From IMG/VR virus record IMGVR_UViG_3300027852_000164, positions 1-24,389 of that record: a stretch of 24,389 nucleotides of DNA. One strand, 5' to 3'. Shown here one piece after another: positions 14,397 to 20,931 of the stretch (position 1 is the stretch's first letter; each line of letters begins with the position of its first letter). Source of the stretch: a virus. Under the pieces are notes generated by a model. It had not been told where the DNA came from. It saw only the letters and a program-made list of their open reading frames with translations, and made no database searches. A program made the translations under genes and the position numbers.

Positions 14397-14614
14397 AGTG
14401 CACCCCCTTATTTGAATGGAACCGGCTGTCCCAAGATACTTGGGACCCGCTCACCTTTAGGCCTAAACGCTTGGGCGAACTTGGCCTAATTAATCCTTAT
14501 GCCCTGGAGTTTGCGGTGCCGGTATAAACTAAAGATAGGGATAACAGACCCGGCCAAAGTACATGGCCAGTTATAGATACTGGCGGCGTTGTCTGCTACC
14601 CCTAACATGTGTAC
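14397..14614 (-). ncRNA. structured noncoding leader or small RNA
   Basis: A 218-base stretch without a convincing gene. It contains GTCCCAAG/CTTGGGAC (14428-14446, 8-bp stem, 3-base loop), TTAGGCC/GGCCTAA (14457-14489) with an inner CGC/GCG, AGTTT/AAACT (14508-14530), and a 55-base element (14543-14597) closed by a 7-bp stem around two mutually exclusive hairpins, GGCCA/TGGCC and GCCAGT/ACTGGC. No U-run follows any stem on the minus strand, so simple terminators are unlikely. I could not identify a riboswitch class. Confidence 0.45.
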
Positions 14615-14815
14615 CTAGAATGTGCGTTTGTTATGGTTGCTGCCACTGACTTCTGGCTGGAAGTATTCAGGTTTCTTGTCTTTCTTTACCTGCCCTCCCC
14701 CCAGATGTAGCTCCAACTCTTCGGAGGCTTTAGCGCAACCACACCCTGTGAAACCAACAGCATCTATGACTACTGTACCTGCCGGAGAAATACTTACATT
14801 AAGTGTTTTCTGCAT
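14615..14815 (-). CDS. DUF2997 family protein
   Basis: A 66-residue protein. An opening strand (KTLNVSISPAGTVVIDAVGF) leads into GFTGCGC-x3-SEELELHLGG, matching the DUF2997 pattern of strand, GFxGxxC, helix and LG turn. The function of DUF2997 is unknown. A paired cysteine (C25, C27) could be a metal or redox site. It directly follows the DUF1257 gene and belongs to the Ycf46-associated set in this window. Good ribosome-binding site (AAGGGGGG) before the ATG at 14815. Confidence 0.8.
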   Translation of the reverse strand: MQKTLNVSISPAGTVVIDAVGFTGCGCAKASEELELHLGGGQVKKDKKPEYFQPEVSGSNHNKRTF

Positions 14816-14824
14816 GATCCCCCC

Positions 14825-15268
14825 TTATACCGCAATCTGAAGCTGGACGGTGCCGTCTTCTTTGTTAACGCGGTTTACTCGATAACCCTTTTGGGTAGCC
14901 TTGCGAGTAGCCGCTTGAACGGCATAGGTCTGAAACAGCTTACCCATAGCCGCCTGTTCTTTGGATTCCTCACCCTGAGCCTGAGCCCCCAACTGTTTGG
15001 CAACATCCCCACCCCATAGATCCGTACGTGCTTCCAGGCCATTGCCATCGGCGCGTTCATACAAACCTACATCATAGCGAGAGTCTTTCAGGCTAACCAC
15101 AAACTTAGCGTTACCCTGCATACCCTCTTGGGTGTTGTAGTATGCACGTGGCTTGGCGTTCTCCAAAAGATCGCAACGTACCCCGTTACTCTTCAGCTCC
15201 TGAATAGCTGCGCGTAGCGCGTGCTCATCCGTGATAACTACCGTGTTGATCGTGCTTGTGTGCGACAT
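14825..15268 (-). CDS. DUF1257 (Ycf35-like) protein
   Basis: A 147-residue protein that opens MSHTSTINTVVITDEHALRA, as DUF1257/Ycf35 proteins do (MSHFTxIKT...). It retains the pattern 'DxxYDVGLYE-x-D-G', a 'WG' and the C-terminal QTYAVQAATRKATQKGYRVN helix followed by DGTVQLQI, all typical of that family. I chose the ATG at 15268 because AGGAGG sits eight bases upstream; a TTG at 15274 is in frame but less likely. The biochemical function is not established. In this window it lies between an AAA+ Ycf46-like gene and a DUF2997 gene, and has its own promoter at 15307-15335. Confidence 0.85.
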   Translation of the reverse strand: MSHTSTINTVVITDEHALRAAIQELKSNGVRCDLLENAKPRAYYNTQEGMQGNAKFVVSLKDSRYDVGLYERADGNGLEARTDLWGGDVAKQLGAQAQGEESKEQAAMGKLFQTYAVQAATRKATQKGYRVNRVNKEDGTVQLQIAV

Positions 15269-15306
15269 ATGCAATACCTCCTCATGTTTACGTTGACTAC
15301 TTGAGC

Positions 15307-15335
15307 ATTATAACCTATATAGGTTTCTTATACAA
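15307..15335 (-). promoter_or_regulatory. sigma70-like promoter for DUF1257/DUF2997
   Basis: Minus-strand -35 TTGTAT (15335-15330) and perfect -10 TATAAT (15312-15307) with 17 bases between them. The spacer contains AAGAAACCTATATAGG, including the palindrome CCTATATAGG, and resembles the spacer of the promoter at 17688-17715. Confidence 0.7.
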
Positions 15336-15344
15336 GCCTATGCT

Positions 15345-15968
15345 TTACCTTCTTTTACGACTACGAATGCGCACTCTTCTGCGACTTGTGGTGTCTCCCG
15401 GTACACGTGTTGTACCACCTTCTGGGGTTTGTACAGTAAGCATATCTGGTTTACTTGTGCCCGGAGCCATACGCTCCACTCTGAACAGCTCCTCTAACTC
15501 CTCTTCATCAAAGAAGTTATCAAGGAAAGACTCACGAAACCGGATACCATACTCATCAAAATCATAAGTTGAGAGGACATCCCCCCGCCCCACAAACGAT
15601 GGGAGGTCAGGGTATAGGGCGTTTTGACTAGGGCTAAGTTCTACTGTCACCTTAATCAAAGGAGCGTCCTCTCGTAAAGCTATAAGAACACACCCTTGAT
15701 TGTAGGGTGCGCCTCTGTGTGATGTTGACGCCTGAACCATTAACACCTTAGCGTCTACCGCTTCATATACATTGGTTTGCCACATGCCGTGCAAATCATA
15801 CCCATCCTTAGCTGCTGGAGTTGTGCGCGACTTTGCAATTGATTTCAATTTAGAATTAGGGAAAGATCTACCAGACGTACCATCCCCATCCATTAGAAAC
15901 ACATTCACCTTGTTAGATGCATGATGGAAAGTCTGGCTACCGTGCATTGTTTGTATTGTTTCAGCCAT
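15345..15968 (-). CDS. unknown protein in the Ycf46 module
   Basis: A 207-residue protein between the AAA+ gene and the DUF1257 promoter. Residues 20-50 include KVNVFLMDGDGTSGRSFPNS, a strand followed by an acidic glycine-rich turn that could bind a metal. The middle is beta-rich (KVLMVQASTSHRG, GCVLIALRE, IKVTVELSPS). An acidic block (FFDEEELEELFRVE) precedes a basic tail ending in RRRVRIRSRKRR. I do not recognise the fold. Its start is 8 bases after the AAA+ stop, so the two genes are probably co-transcribed. A substrate or adaptor of the ATPase is one reading, from position only. Confidence 0.75.
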   Translation of the reverse strand: MAETIQTMHGSQTFHHASNKVNVFLMDGDGTSGRSFPNSKLKSIAKSRTTPAAKDGYDLHGMWQTNVYEAVDAKVLMVQASTSHRGAPYNQGCVLIALREDAPLIKVTVELSPSQNALYPDLPSFVGRGDVLSTYDFDEYGIRFRESFLDNFFDEEELEELFRVERMAPGTSKPDMLTVQTPEGGTTRVPGDTTSRRRVRIRSRKRR

Positions 15969-15976
15969 AATACCCC

Positions 15977-17653
15977 CTATACGTCCTCGTCGCTACCATG
16001 GGGGCGAGTACGGATACGGCGTTTGCGTAACTCATCCACATTCTCCGGCGACTCATCATAACGCTTAGACGCAGGAGTAGCGTTCTGTTCCATCCATACC
16101 GCCATAGCCTGGATCTGCTCATTATACGTAACGGAGAGCGGTACCATGGCTTTAAGCGCCCGTACAACATGACCCATGGTAAACTCTTCCTCATCAGAGA
16201 AAGCATCTACCAAACCATCCTTAACTGCTGCCTCCAATTCCGCAGGTACATAACCTCTACATGCGTTAAGCACACCCTGGATATCCCCGCGTTTGAAATC
16301 TTTAATATCCCATCCGCGCTTACGTAGATGAATCTCTAGCACTGCCCTGCTCTCTTCTTGAGTAGGAAACCCTGTAGAGAATATGGCATCAAAACGTCCA
16401 CGGCGTAACAGCTCGGGTGGAAGCCCGGTAATGTTGTTAGCCGTTACCATGGTAAATACTGGTGCCTGAGTCTCCTGCAGCCAAGTAAGGAATGAACCCA
16501 ATACTCTGCTGCTGGTGCCCGAATCCCCAGAACCTCCGATACCGCCTAACCCCTTGTCTATCTCATCGCAGAATAGTACGCAAGGTGCCATACTTTCTAC
16601 CATACGCAAAGCTACACGCATTCTCTCTTCTGACTTACCTACCAGTGAGTTGAATACACGACCAAAGTCTAGCCTAACAAGAGGCACACCCAACGTATTG
16701 GCTATGGCCTTAGCGGCCAGAGACTTACCCGTACCGGGCAAACCCACAAAGACTATACCCTTGGGTGGTTCTATACCGAACTCTCGTGCCTCATCTGTAT
16801 AGCAATCGGCCCTTTTCCCTACCCACTCTTTTAGGTTATCCATACCGCCAACATCGTCCATGGAGCCTGGAGCATTCAACTCTAGGATGTCATTCTTATT
16901 AACCACTTCGGTTTTGCCTTTATTCAAACCGCCAACAATGTCATCCGCATCTACCAGACTCTCTTCCTCTTCGCCCTCATCCATAGATGCGGACTCCACA
17001 ATAGCTAGCGAAGCATACATCTCAAAAGCTTCTCTGGACATACCAGCTCCGGCGTAACAAATGCGTTCGTAGTCTTCCGGATCTACATCAATAACATTCT
17101 CATCCACTCCATCGAATACCCCTTCAAGATACCCAAGTAGTTCGGAGTGTGATGGCGGCTCAAACCGTAGAGTAACTACTGAATCATTCAGAGCTTCTGG
17201 GAGCGCTATATCGGGAGTGATTAGTATTACCCGGATATTAGTGGACGCTAGTACATGGCAATACTGTTGTAGGTGGTGTAACAGTACCGGGTTGTCTTCC
17301 AACCAATACTGGGGATTGATATATACAAAATAAGTGTAGACCCCTTGCTTCTCCGCTTCAGCTATATGCGACGCCGGGTTTGCCATACAAGCGTGGATAT
17401 CTGTGTTGCCGCTACCTGTTACGTTCATCTTGAACATATTGGTAACATCGTATTCCTTTACCCCAGAAACAATATCCCACTCCCTGCAATGGTTGCCGTC
17501 TGCCAAGACTGCGCGTCTAGTTGCCAGGGTTGCGCGTACCACTTCTCCGGTACGTACATGAATTACGCCTGCTCCTGAGTCTGATAAGATTCGTAGCTGT
17601 TCCGCAAAGTCTGTTTCGGAATGCCTTCCCGACAAAGTACTAGATACTCTCAT
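15977..17653 (-). CDS. Ycf46-like AAA+ ATPase
   Basis: A 558-residue protein with Ycf46 architecture. The N-terminal degenerate ATPase-like domain contains VYTYFVYINPQYWLEDNP (105-122) and RVILITPDIALPEAL (141-155), ending in RFEPPS. A middle helical segment follows, then a canonical AAA+ domain: Walker A GLPGTGKS (304-311), Walker B VLFCDEIDK (359-367), sensor-1 VTANN (403-407), and an arginine-finger region LLRRGRFD (415-422). The segment VRLDFGRVFNSLVGKSEERM (326-345) matches the Ycf46 signature. The family is known from cyanobacteria, chloroplasts and bacteria; a molecular substrate is not established. It has its own promoter and GGGAG before the ATG, and leads the unknown, DUF1257 and DUF2997 genes. 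Confidence 0.87.
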   Translation of the reverse strand: MRVSSTLSGRHSETDFAEQLRILSDSGAGVIHVRTGEVVRATLATRRAVLADGNHCREWDIVSGVKEYDVTNMFKMNVTGSGNTDIHACMANPASHIAEAEKQGVYTYFVYINPQYWLEDNPVLLHHLQQYCHVLASTNIRVILITPDIALPEALNDSVVTLRFEPPSHSELLGYLEGVFDGVDENVIDVDPEDYERICYAGAGMSREAFEMYASLAIVESASMDEGEEEESLVDADDIVGGLNKGKTEVVNKNDILELNAPGSMDDVGGMDNLKEWVGKRADCYTDEAREFGIEPPKGIVFVGLPGTGKSLAAKAIANTLGVPLVRLDFGRVFNSLVGKSEERMRVALRMVESMAPCVLFCDEIDKGLGGIGGSGDSGTSSRVLGSFLTWLQETQAPVFTMVTANNITGLPPELLRRGRFDAIFSTGFPTQEESRAVLEIHLRKRGWDIKDFKRGDIQGVLNACRGYVPAELEAAVKDGLVDAFSDEEEFTMGHVVRALKAMVPLSVTYNEQIQAMAVWMEQNATPASKRYDESPENVDELRKRRIRTRPHGSDEDV

Positions 17654-17687
17654 AGATATTTCTCCCGTTTGTTAACCCTTGGGAGCC

Positions 17688-17715
17688 ATTATACCTATAT
17701 ATAATTCTTTGTCAA
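17688..17715 (-). promoter_or_regulatory. strong sigma70-like promoter for the Ycf46 module
   Basis: Minus-strand -35 TTGACA (17715-17710) and -10 TATAAT (17693-17688), both perfect consensus, 16 bases apart. The -35 overlaps the stop codon of the last lysis-region gene, so this promoter would separate the lysis cassette from the AAA+ module. The spacer AAGAATTATATATAGG resembles that at 15307-15335. Confidence 0.8.
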
Positions 17716-18071
17716 GGCTTATCCAAAACCTGCAGTCTTTTGTGTATGTTCTGCAAACGATGCTCTAGTTCTTCTAAGCGCACTCGGTCTATCGGAGGTA
17801 AAGATCCTTGTTTCTCTCTTCTAAATCTAAGAGCCCTTATAGTGTCGTTCGTCGTCTCTAATCGCAGCATCTGATACGACCTCCTCACTTCCTTTACAAC
17901 CTCCACCCCCTGGTTCCTTACATCCGAGGCATGCGCATACCGGTCGTCTATGAAGACCCAAAACATAATCACACTGAATGTTGCCGAAACGATAGATACT
18001 AATACCTTTGCAACGAAAGGTGCGGAAGTTAACTTCTCCATCACTGTATTGGCTTGTTGGTTGTTTGTCAT
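17712..18071 (-). CDS. single-TM membrane protein after the spanins
   Basis: A 119-residue protein with one clear transmembrane segment (about residues 19-41, FVAKVLVSIVSATFSVIMFW) followed by a long charged, helical, probably coiled-coil region with heptad leucines up to the C-terminus. No signal-peptidase site. It is coupled to the o-spanin gene by an ATGA overlap and is the last gene of the lysis cassette. Possible roles are a pinholin/antiholin partner or a second i-spanin-like protein, but no motif decides this. Confidence 0.7.
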   Translation of the reverse strand: MTNNQQANTVMEKLTSAPFVAKVLVSIVSATFSVIMFWVFIDDRYAHASDVRNQGVEVVKEVRRSYQMLRLETTNDTIRALRFRREKQGSLPPIDRVRLEELEHRLQNIHKRLQVLDKP

Positions 18072-18400
18072 GATTGCGTGTCCCCATTAGTATTATCGCC
18101 CCTGGTCCGCTCAATGCAACCACGGTAGTACGCAACAATTGCGTTCTTCTGTCGTAGATGTTTGAGTAGGCTCTGTAACATCAGTGACATGTTCTCATAG
18201 TCTTTGGGGGTATAAGCCACTAAAGCCTCGCCCTCTATCTCGATCACAGTCGGTTTAGTTTCTCTAGCGACAAAAGGTGCTGCTCTGGGTGGTTTATCGC
18301 AGACTATCGTGGTTTCCGCCCGTACCGTTACTTCTCTTTCAGGTAAAAAGCTGCAAGAGGCTAATACTATCGATACCAATAGGATTGCAATTAATTTCAT
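18068..18400 (-). CDS. o-spanin-like outer-membrane lipoprotein
   Basis: A 110-residue protein. The signal MKLIAILLVSIVLASC ends in a lipobox L-A-S-C with the lipidated cysteine at residue 16. The mature part carries a strand-rich segment (TVIEIEGEALVAYTPKDYEN) and a helix to the C-terminus, LMLQSLLKHLRQKNAIVAYY. It would be anchored in the outer membrane and join the i-spanin to disrupt the envelope at lysis. Its start overlaps the i-spanin stop (ATGA), so it is a separate-gene spanin pair, not nested as in lambda Rz/Rz1. It is larger than many Rz1 proteins. Confidence 0.75.
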   Translation of the reverse strand: MKLIAILLVSIVLASCSFLPEREVTVRAETTIVCDKPPRAAPFVARETKPTVIEIEGEALVAYTPKDYENMSLMLQSLLKHLRQKNAIVAYYRGCIERTRGDNTNGDTQS

Positions 18401-18780
18401 TTTGTAGCCTCTTCTAATTCTCTGATAACTTTGTTGGTTGCTTTACGCATTCTGTTAGTTATAAGTCCTGGCTTCTTTTGCATCAGATTACCTAGATTAT
18501 GATCTGCGTAAAGTTTATGCCACTTGTTAGCTTTGTCTTCTGCCTGCTCATACTTCTGTGTCAGTATGATACGCTCCCTCTCTTGCGCCAGATTCATACG
18601 CTCCATCAAAAGGATCTTGGCGTCTGCAGCTTCCCTAGCTATAGTCTCTTTGGTGGCCTCTACCCGCCAATGCTCTGCTGCTTCCTGCAAATTGGTTACG
18701 TACGTGTACCCGGCCCATACTACTAAACCTACGGCAACTACCGAACCTAAAGCTACGTATCCTTTTATACTACCAAACAT
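18397..18780 (-). CDS. i-spanin-like inner-membrane protein
   Basis: A 127-residue protein with an N-terminal transmembrane segment (about residues 7-28, GYVALGSVVAVGLVVWAGYT) and a long charged coiled coil (about 30-90: EAAEHWRVEATKETIAREAA and following). This is the topology of Rz-type inner-membrane spanins: N-terminus in the cytoplasm, coiled coil in the periplasm. The next gene is a lipoprotein overlapping by four bases, which strongly supports a spanin pair. It is preceded by a two-TM holin candidate and the endolysin. Confidence 0.75.
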   Translation of the reverse strand: MFGSIKGYVALGSVVAVGLVVWAGYTYVTNLQEAAEHWRVEATKETIAREAADAKILLMERMNLAQERERIILTQKYEQAEDKANKWHKLYADHNLGNLMQKKPGLITNRMRKATNKVIRELEEATK

Positions 18781-18818
18781 GGTATTTTACCTCAATCTAT
18801 CAGTAGACTATCCCTGGA

Positions 18819-19103
18819 TTACGCCGCAGGAGGCGGCTTGGCCGCGCCATTAGTGTAGAACTTAAAGATCGCTCCATGTAGACCAGCTAAAGGAGTTAAT
18901 ACGGCACCAATTACTGCAGCTACTTCTATTGCTTCCAATTCGGGTACGGTAGACTTAGACGCATACGCCATAGCCCATAGAAACACCTTAGTGGTTAACC
19001 ACATCATCCATACTAAAGTGATAGTGCGAGTCCATTTGCCTCGCTCCTTAGTAGCCCACAGCCTGGGTAGGAATGGAATAACTTTACCATCCATCATTAT
19101 CAT
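18819..19103 (-). CDS. two-TM holin candidate
   Basis: A 94-residue protein with two predicted transmembrane helices (about 27-47 and 60-82) and short charged ends; the C-terminus is polar and proline-rich. It fits a class II holin, which forms membrane lesions that release endolysin or collapse the membrane potential. It overlaps the endolysin gene by 20 bases. Three methionines occur in the first four codons (MIMM), so dual starts as in lambda S are conceivable; the ribosome-binding site is weak (GTGGG just upstream). No family signature makes this certain. Confidence 0.6.
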   Translation of the reverse strand: MIMMDGKVIPFLPRLWATKERGKWTRTITLVWMMWLTTKVFLWAMAYASKSTVPELEAIEVAAVIGAVLTPLAGLHGAIFKFYTNGAAKPPPAA

Positions 19104-19662
19104 CCCACATACTGTTCTTCGCCTTCTTAGGTTTGGTCTCGGCTTTAGCTTTGGTTTTCTTAACTACACTACGCCCCTCCACATTCTCATATGGGGCCCA
19201 CCATTCAATTGCAGGGAAACAAGGACACTGCTTTAACCACTCGTGTGATTCTACTACTCCATCACCGTCCAAATCTGGAGAGAGGTCCCTATGCCCAACT
19301 ACTTCAGCTTCAGGATACATATTCTTCAAAGAAGTAAGGATGGTATGCAAAGCATCGAACTGCTCTTCCGTGTAGTTGTTCTCTGGTTTGCCCGTTTCTT
19401 CATTAAGACCACCCGCCATACATATCCCAAGACTCACCCTGTTGTACCCCTTAACATGAGCACCGACTTTGGATAGGGATCTACCATACTCTAACGTACC
19501 ATCGCGTTTAATAACTACGTGATACCCTATATCGGACCAGCCTCTACCTTTAGGTTTGGGGGTAGTGTGCCACCTACGTATGACTGCCGCGTCTACATAT
19601 ACGCTAGGTTTAGTTGCCGAAGAATGAACTACTAAGTACTTCACCCTATGTATGGTTGCCAT
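19084..19662 (-). CDS. N-acetylmuramoyl-L-alanine amidase (endolysin)
   Basis: A 192-residue zinc amidase of the T7 lysozyme type (Amidase_2), which cuts the bond between MurNAc and L-alanine in peptidoglycan. Zinc ligands by pattern: H13 in VVHSSAT, H124 in VGHRDLSPD and C146; K144 sits two residues before C146 as K128 does before C130 in T7. Between H124 and C146 lies a 12-residue D-L-D-G-D-G-V-V-E-S-H-E loop (130-141) with EF-hand-like spacing. The C-terminal ~40 residues are lysine-rich and then acidic. There is no signal peptide, so release depends on the holin. Good GAGGTGA upstream of the ATG at 19662. Confidence 0.92.
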   Translation of the reverse strand: MATIHRVKYLVVHSSATKPSVYVDAAVIRRWHTTPKPKGRGWSDIGYHVVIKRDGTLEYGRSLSKVGAHVKGYNRVSLGICMAGGLNEETGKPENNYTEEQFDALHTILTSLKNMYPEAEVVGHRDLSPDLDGDGVVESHEWLKQCPCFPAIEWWAPYENVEGRSVVKKTKAKAETKPKKAKNSMWDDNDGW

Positions 19663-19705
19663 GTTTCACCTCGATTAGAATTAATGAAAGTACCCTACAG
19701 TAAAA

Positions 19706-19972
19706 CTAGGTAGCTCCTAATGATAGGGTAGCTTCGCCAGTGTTGCCGTTAGCGCCACGGATATACATATCTCCAGCGCCTAACTGCCCTCGGCCTATGC
19801 CCTCGTATCTTTGCAGTACGTGCCCTTTATCGCCAACTACAGGAACGGTTGTGCCTATCCATACTTCGATAGCGTTATAGCTTATGCACGAAATAAAGGC
19901 GACTGCATCTGAGGTTGCGTCCACTTGCTTTACCCAGGCACTAGTTGCGTTTACGTTAGTTGTTTCCGTCAT
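19706..19972 (-). CDS. small beta-rich protein, possible virion component
   Basis: An 88-residue soluble beta-rich protein with strands such as AVAFISCISYNAIEVWIGTT and GDMYIRGANGNTGEATLSLG at the C-terminus. The pattern suggests a small tail or decoration protein by composition, but I do not recognise a family. It lies between the tail-region genes and the endolysin. A strong GAGGTGA sits before the ATG. A copy of the 16-base motif described in the findings lies just upstream (19985-20000). Confidence 0.65.
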   Translation of the reverse strand: MTETTNVNATSAWVKQVDATSDAVAFISCISYNAIEVWIGTTVPVVGDKGHVLQRYEGIGRGQLGAGDMYIRGANGNTGEATLSLGAT

Positions 19973-20009
19973 ATCTCACCTCAATTGAAGTTAATTGCAA
20001 AAGCGAAAA

Positions 20010-20333
20010 CTATACATTTCGCATATGGGATTTCACTAAACTATCTACCATCTTTTCGGTGCGCTCCGCTGCTTCTTTGACTGGACGTACTACATCTTCC
20101 AGTACTGCGCGTACCTCTGCTCTAGTAGGGTAGTCTCTATTAATATCCGCTCTTTGATTTAGAATAGCTTTTTCCAATTCCGTAATCCTCACATGTGCCC
20201 GGAGAACTTCATCCTGGCTTCTGTTAATACGGGACCATAACCACCCTAGTATTATTAAAGCTAAAGCCCCCATACCTTGTATAAACACCATGAACGTCTG
20301 CCAAGCTGTTGGTTCCATCGCAGTACCGGCCAT
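20010..20333 (-). CDS. single-TM protein with coiled coil
   Basis: A 107-residue protein (start ATG at 20333, GGGAG eight bases upstream; an in-frame GTG at 20336 is less likely). One transmembrane segment (about residues 12-33, TFMVFIQGMGALALIILGWL) is followed by a charged helix with heptad spacing (VLRAHVRITELEKAILNQRA) and a helical tail. It is located before the endolysin, so a lysis role is possible. Phage tail-associated membrane proteins have the same layout. Confidence 0.7.
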   Translation of the reverse strand: MAGTAMEPTAWQTFMVFIQGMGALALIILGWLWSRINRSQDEVLRAHVRITELEKAILNQRADINRDYPTRAEVRAVLEDVVRPVKEAAERTEKMVDSLVKSHMRNV

Positions 20334-20347
20334 CACACTAACTCCCG

Positions 20348-20665
20348 TTATTCTGGAGTATCCAGGTTAGGATACACTTTAAACGTACCAATATCTGAAG
20401 ACCACTTACCTGTAGGGAACTGTACCCGACCTTGTATCTTCCACTTTTTTAACTCATCTAAATCTGTAGCATCAGTAGTGTACTCCATTAAGCCATCTAA
20501 ACCATCCGTAGTATGTACCGCTGTCTTTATAACAACCGCTCCCGATGGTTTAAAAAATAGAATCTGCATCACATCTGCAGTATCGATAGGGAGTACTACG
20601 CCTTCATCTAGTACCTCTACCTCGAATACGGTCCCTTCGTCATACTGGTGAATCTCTGCAGTCAT
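20348..20665 (-). CDS. BppU-like small structural protein
   Basis: A 105-residue protein that begins MTAEIHQYDEGTVFEVEVLD and continues ADVMQILFFKPSGAVVIKTA, WKIQGRVQFPTGKWSSDI. This strand-turn pattern is that of the BppU-type N-terminal domain used by phages to connect baseplate or receptor-binding parts. No membrane segment. Strong AAGGAG, which lies within the last codons of the 42-residue gene upstream. Placement next to the tail proteins supports a virion role; assignment is by pattern. Confidence 0.68.
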   Translation of the reverse strand: MTAEIHQYDEGTVFEVEVLDEGVVLPIDTADVMQILFFKPSGAVVIKTAVHTTDGLDGLMEYTTDATDLDELKKWKIQGRVQFPTGKWSSDIGTFKVYPNLDTPE

Positions 20666-20667
20666 GA

Positions 20668-20796
20668 TTATAGCTCCTTACTAAAGGATTTACGCCTAAG
20701 TACGTTCAAGGGTATAGCCTTTTTCTTTTGTACATTACAGGAAAAAGCCTGCCGCTTCTTTACATTCAACCTAAATTTGATTCTTTCGTTAGCCAT
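20668..20796 (-). CDS. 42-residue decapeptide-repeat protein
   Basis: A very small basic protein found by reading the gap between larger genes. It starts ATG at 20796 directly after the TAA of the preceding 44-residue ORF, with GGAG eight bases upstream, and ends TAA at 20668. Residues 8-37 are three successive ten-residue units: FRLNVKKRQA, FSCNVQKKKA and IPLNVLRRKS, then FSKEL. The shared theme is (F/I)-x-x-N-V-x-(R/K)-(R/K)-x-(S/A). The preceding ORF holds a fourth and similar unit. Function unknown; the basic charge would allow nucleic-acid or virion-surface contact. Confidence 0.7.
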   Translation of the reverse strand: MANERIKFRLNVKKRQAFSCNVQKKKAIPLNVLRRKSFSKEL

Positions 20797-20931
20797 TTAT
20801 CGCTCCAGAGAGAAAGAAACTCTACGTTTAATATTGAGAGAGAATCTTATCACCTCTCTCCATCCTATCTCAAGACCCAACAACCCCAAACCAAAAGAGT
20901 ATACAGGGCGCTTTAATCCTAAAGTATTCAT
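20797..20931 (-). CDS. 44-residue companion of the decapeptide-repeat protein
   Basis: A small ORF whose ATG (20931) overlaps the TGA of the beta-helix tail gene (ATGA) and whose TAA is followed immediately by the ATG of the 42-residue gene. The first half is hydrophobic (SFGLGLLGLEIGW, about 12-24), too short to be a confident membrane helix. The second half holds FSLNIKRRVSFSLER, the same decapeptide motif as in the next gene. A partial unit may occur near the start (LGLKRPVYSF). Coupled translation is likely, since no good ribosome-binding site is present. Function unknown. Confidence 0.6.
   Translation of the reverse strand: MNTLGLKRPVYSFGLGLLGLEIGWREVIRFSLNIKRRVSFSLER

Noticed and set aside
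14536-14547. TAGGGATAACAG, a partial match to the I-SceI site
   Set aside because: Only 12 of 18 bases match and the rest of the site is absent; no homing endonuclease or intron is near.
14543-14597. tRNA-like element with a 7-bp closing stem and a 7-base loop reading CTA
   Set aside because: It is 55 bases long, too short, and lacks a TPsiC arm and proper D arm.
17827-18138. 103-codon minus-strand ORF overlapping the o-spanin end and the TM protein
   Set aside because: The overlapping genes have lipobox, TM segment and ATGA coupling; this frame has no such support.
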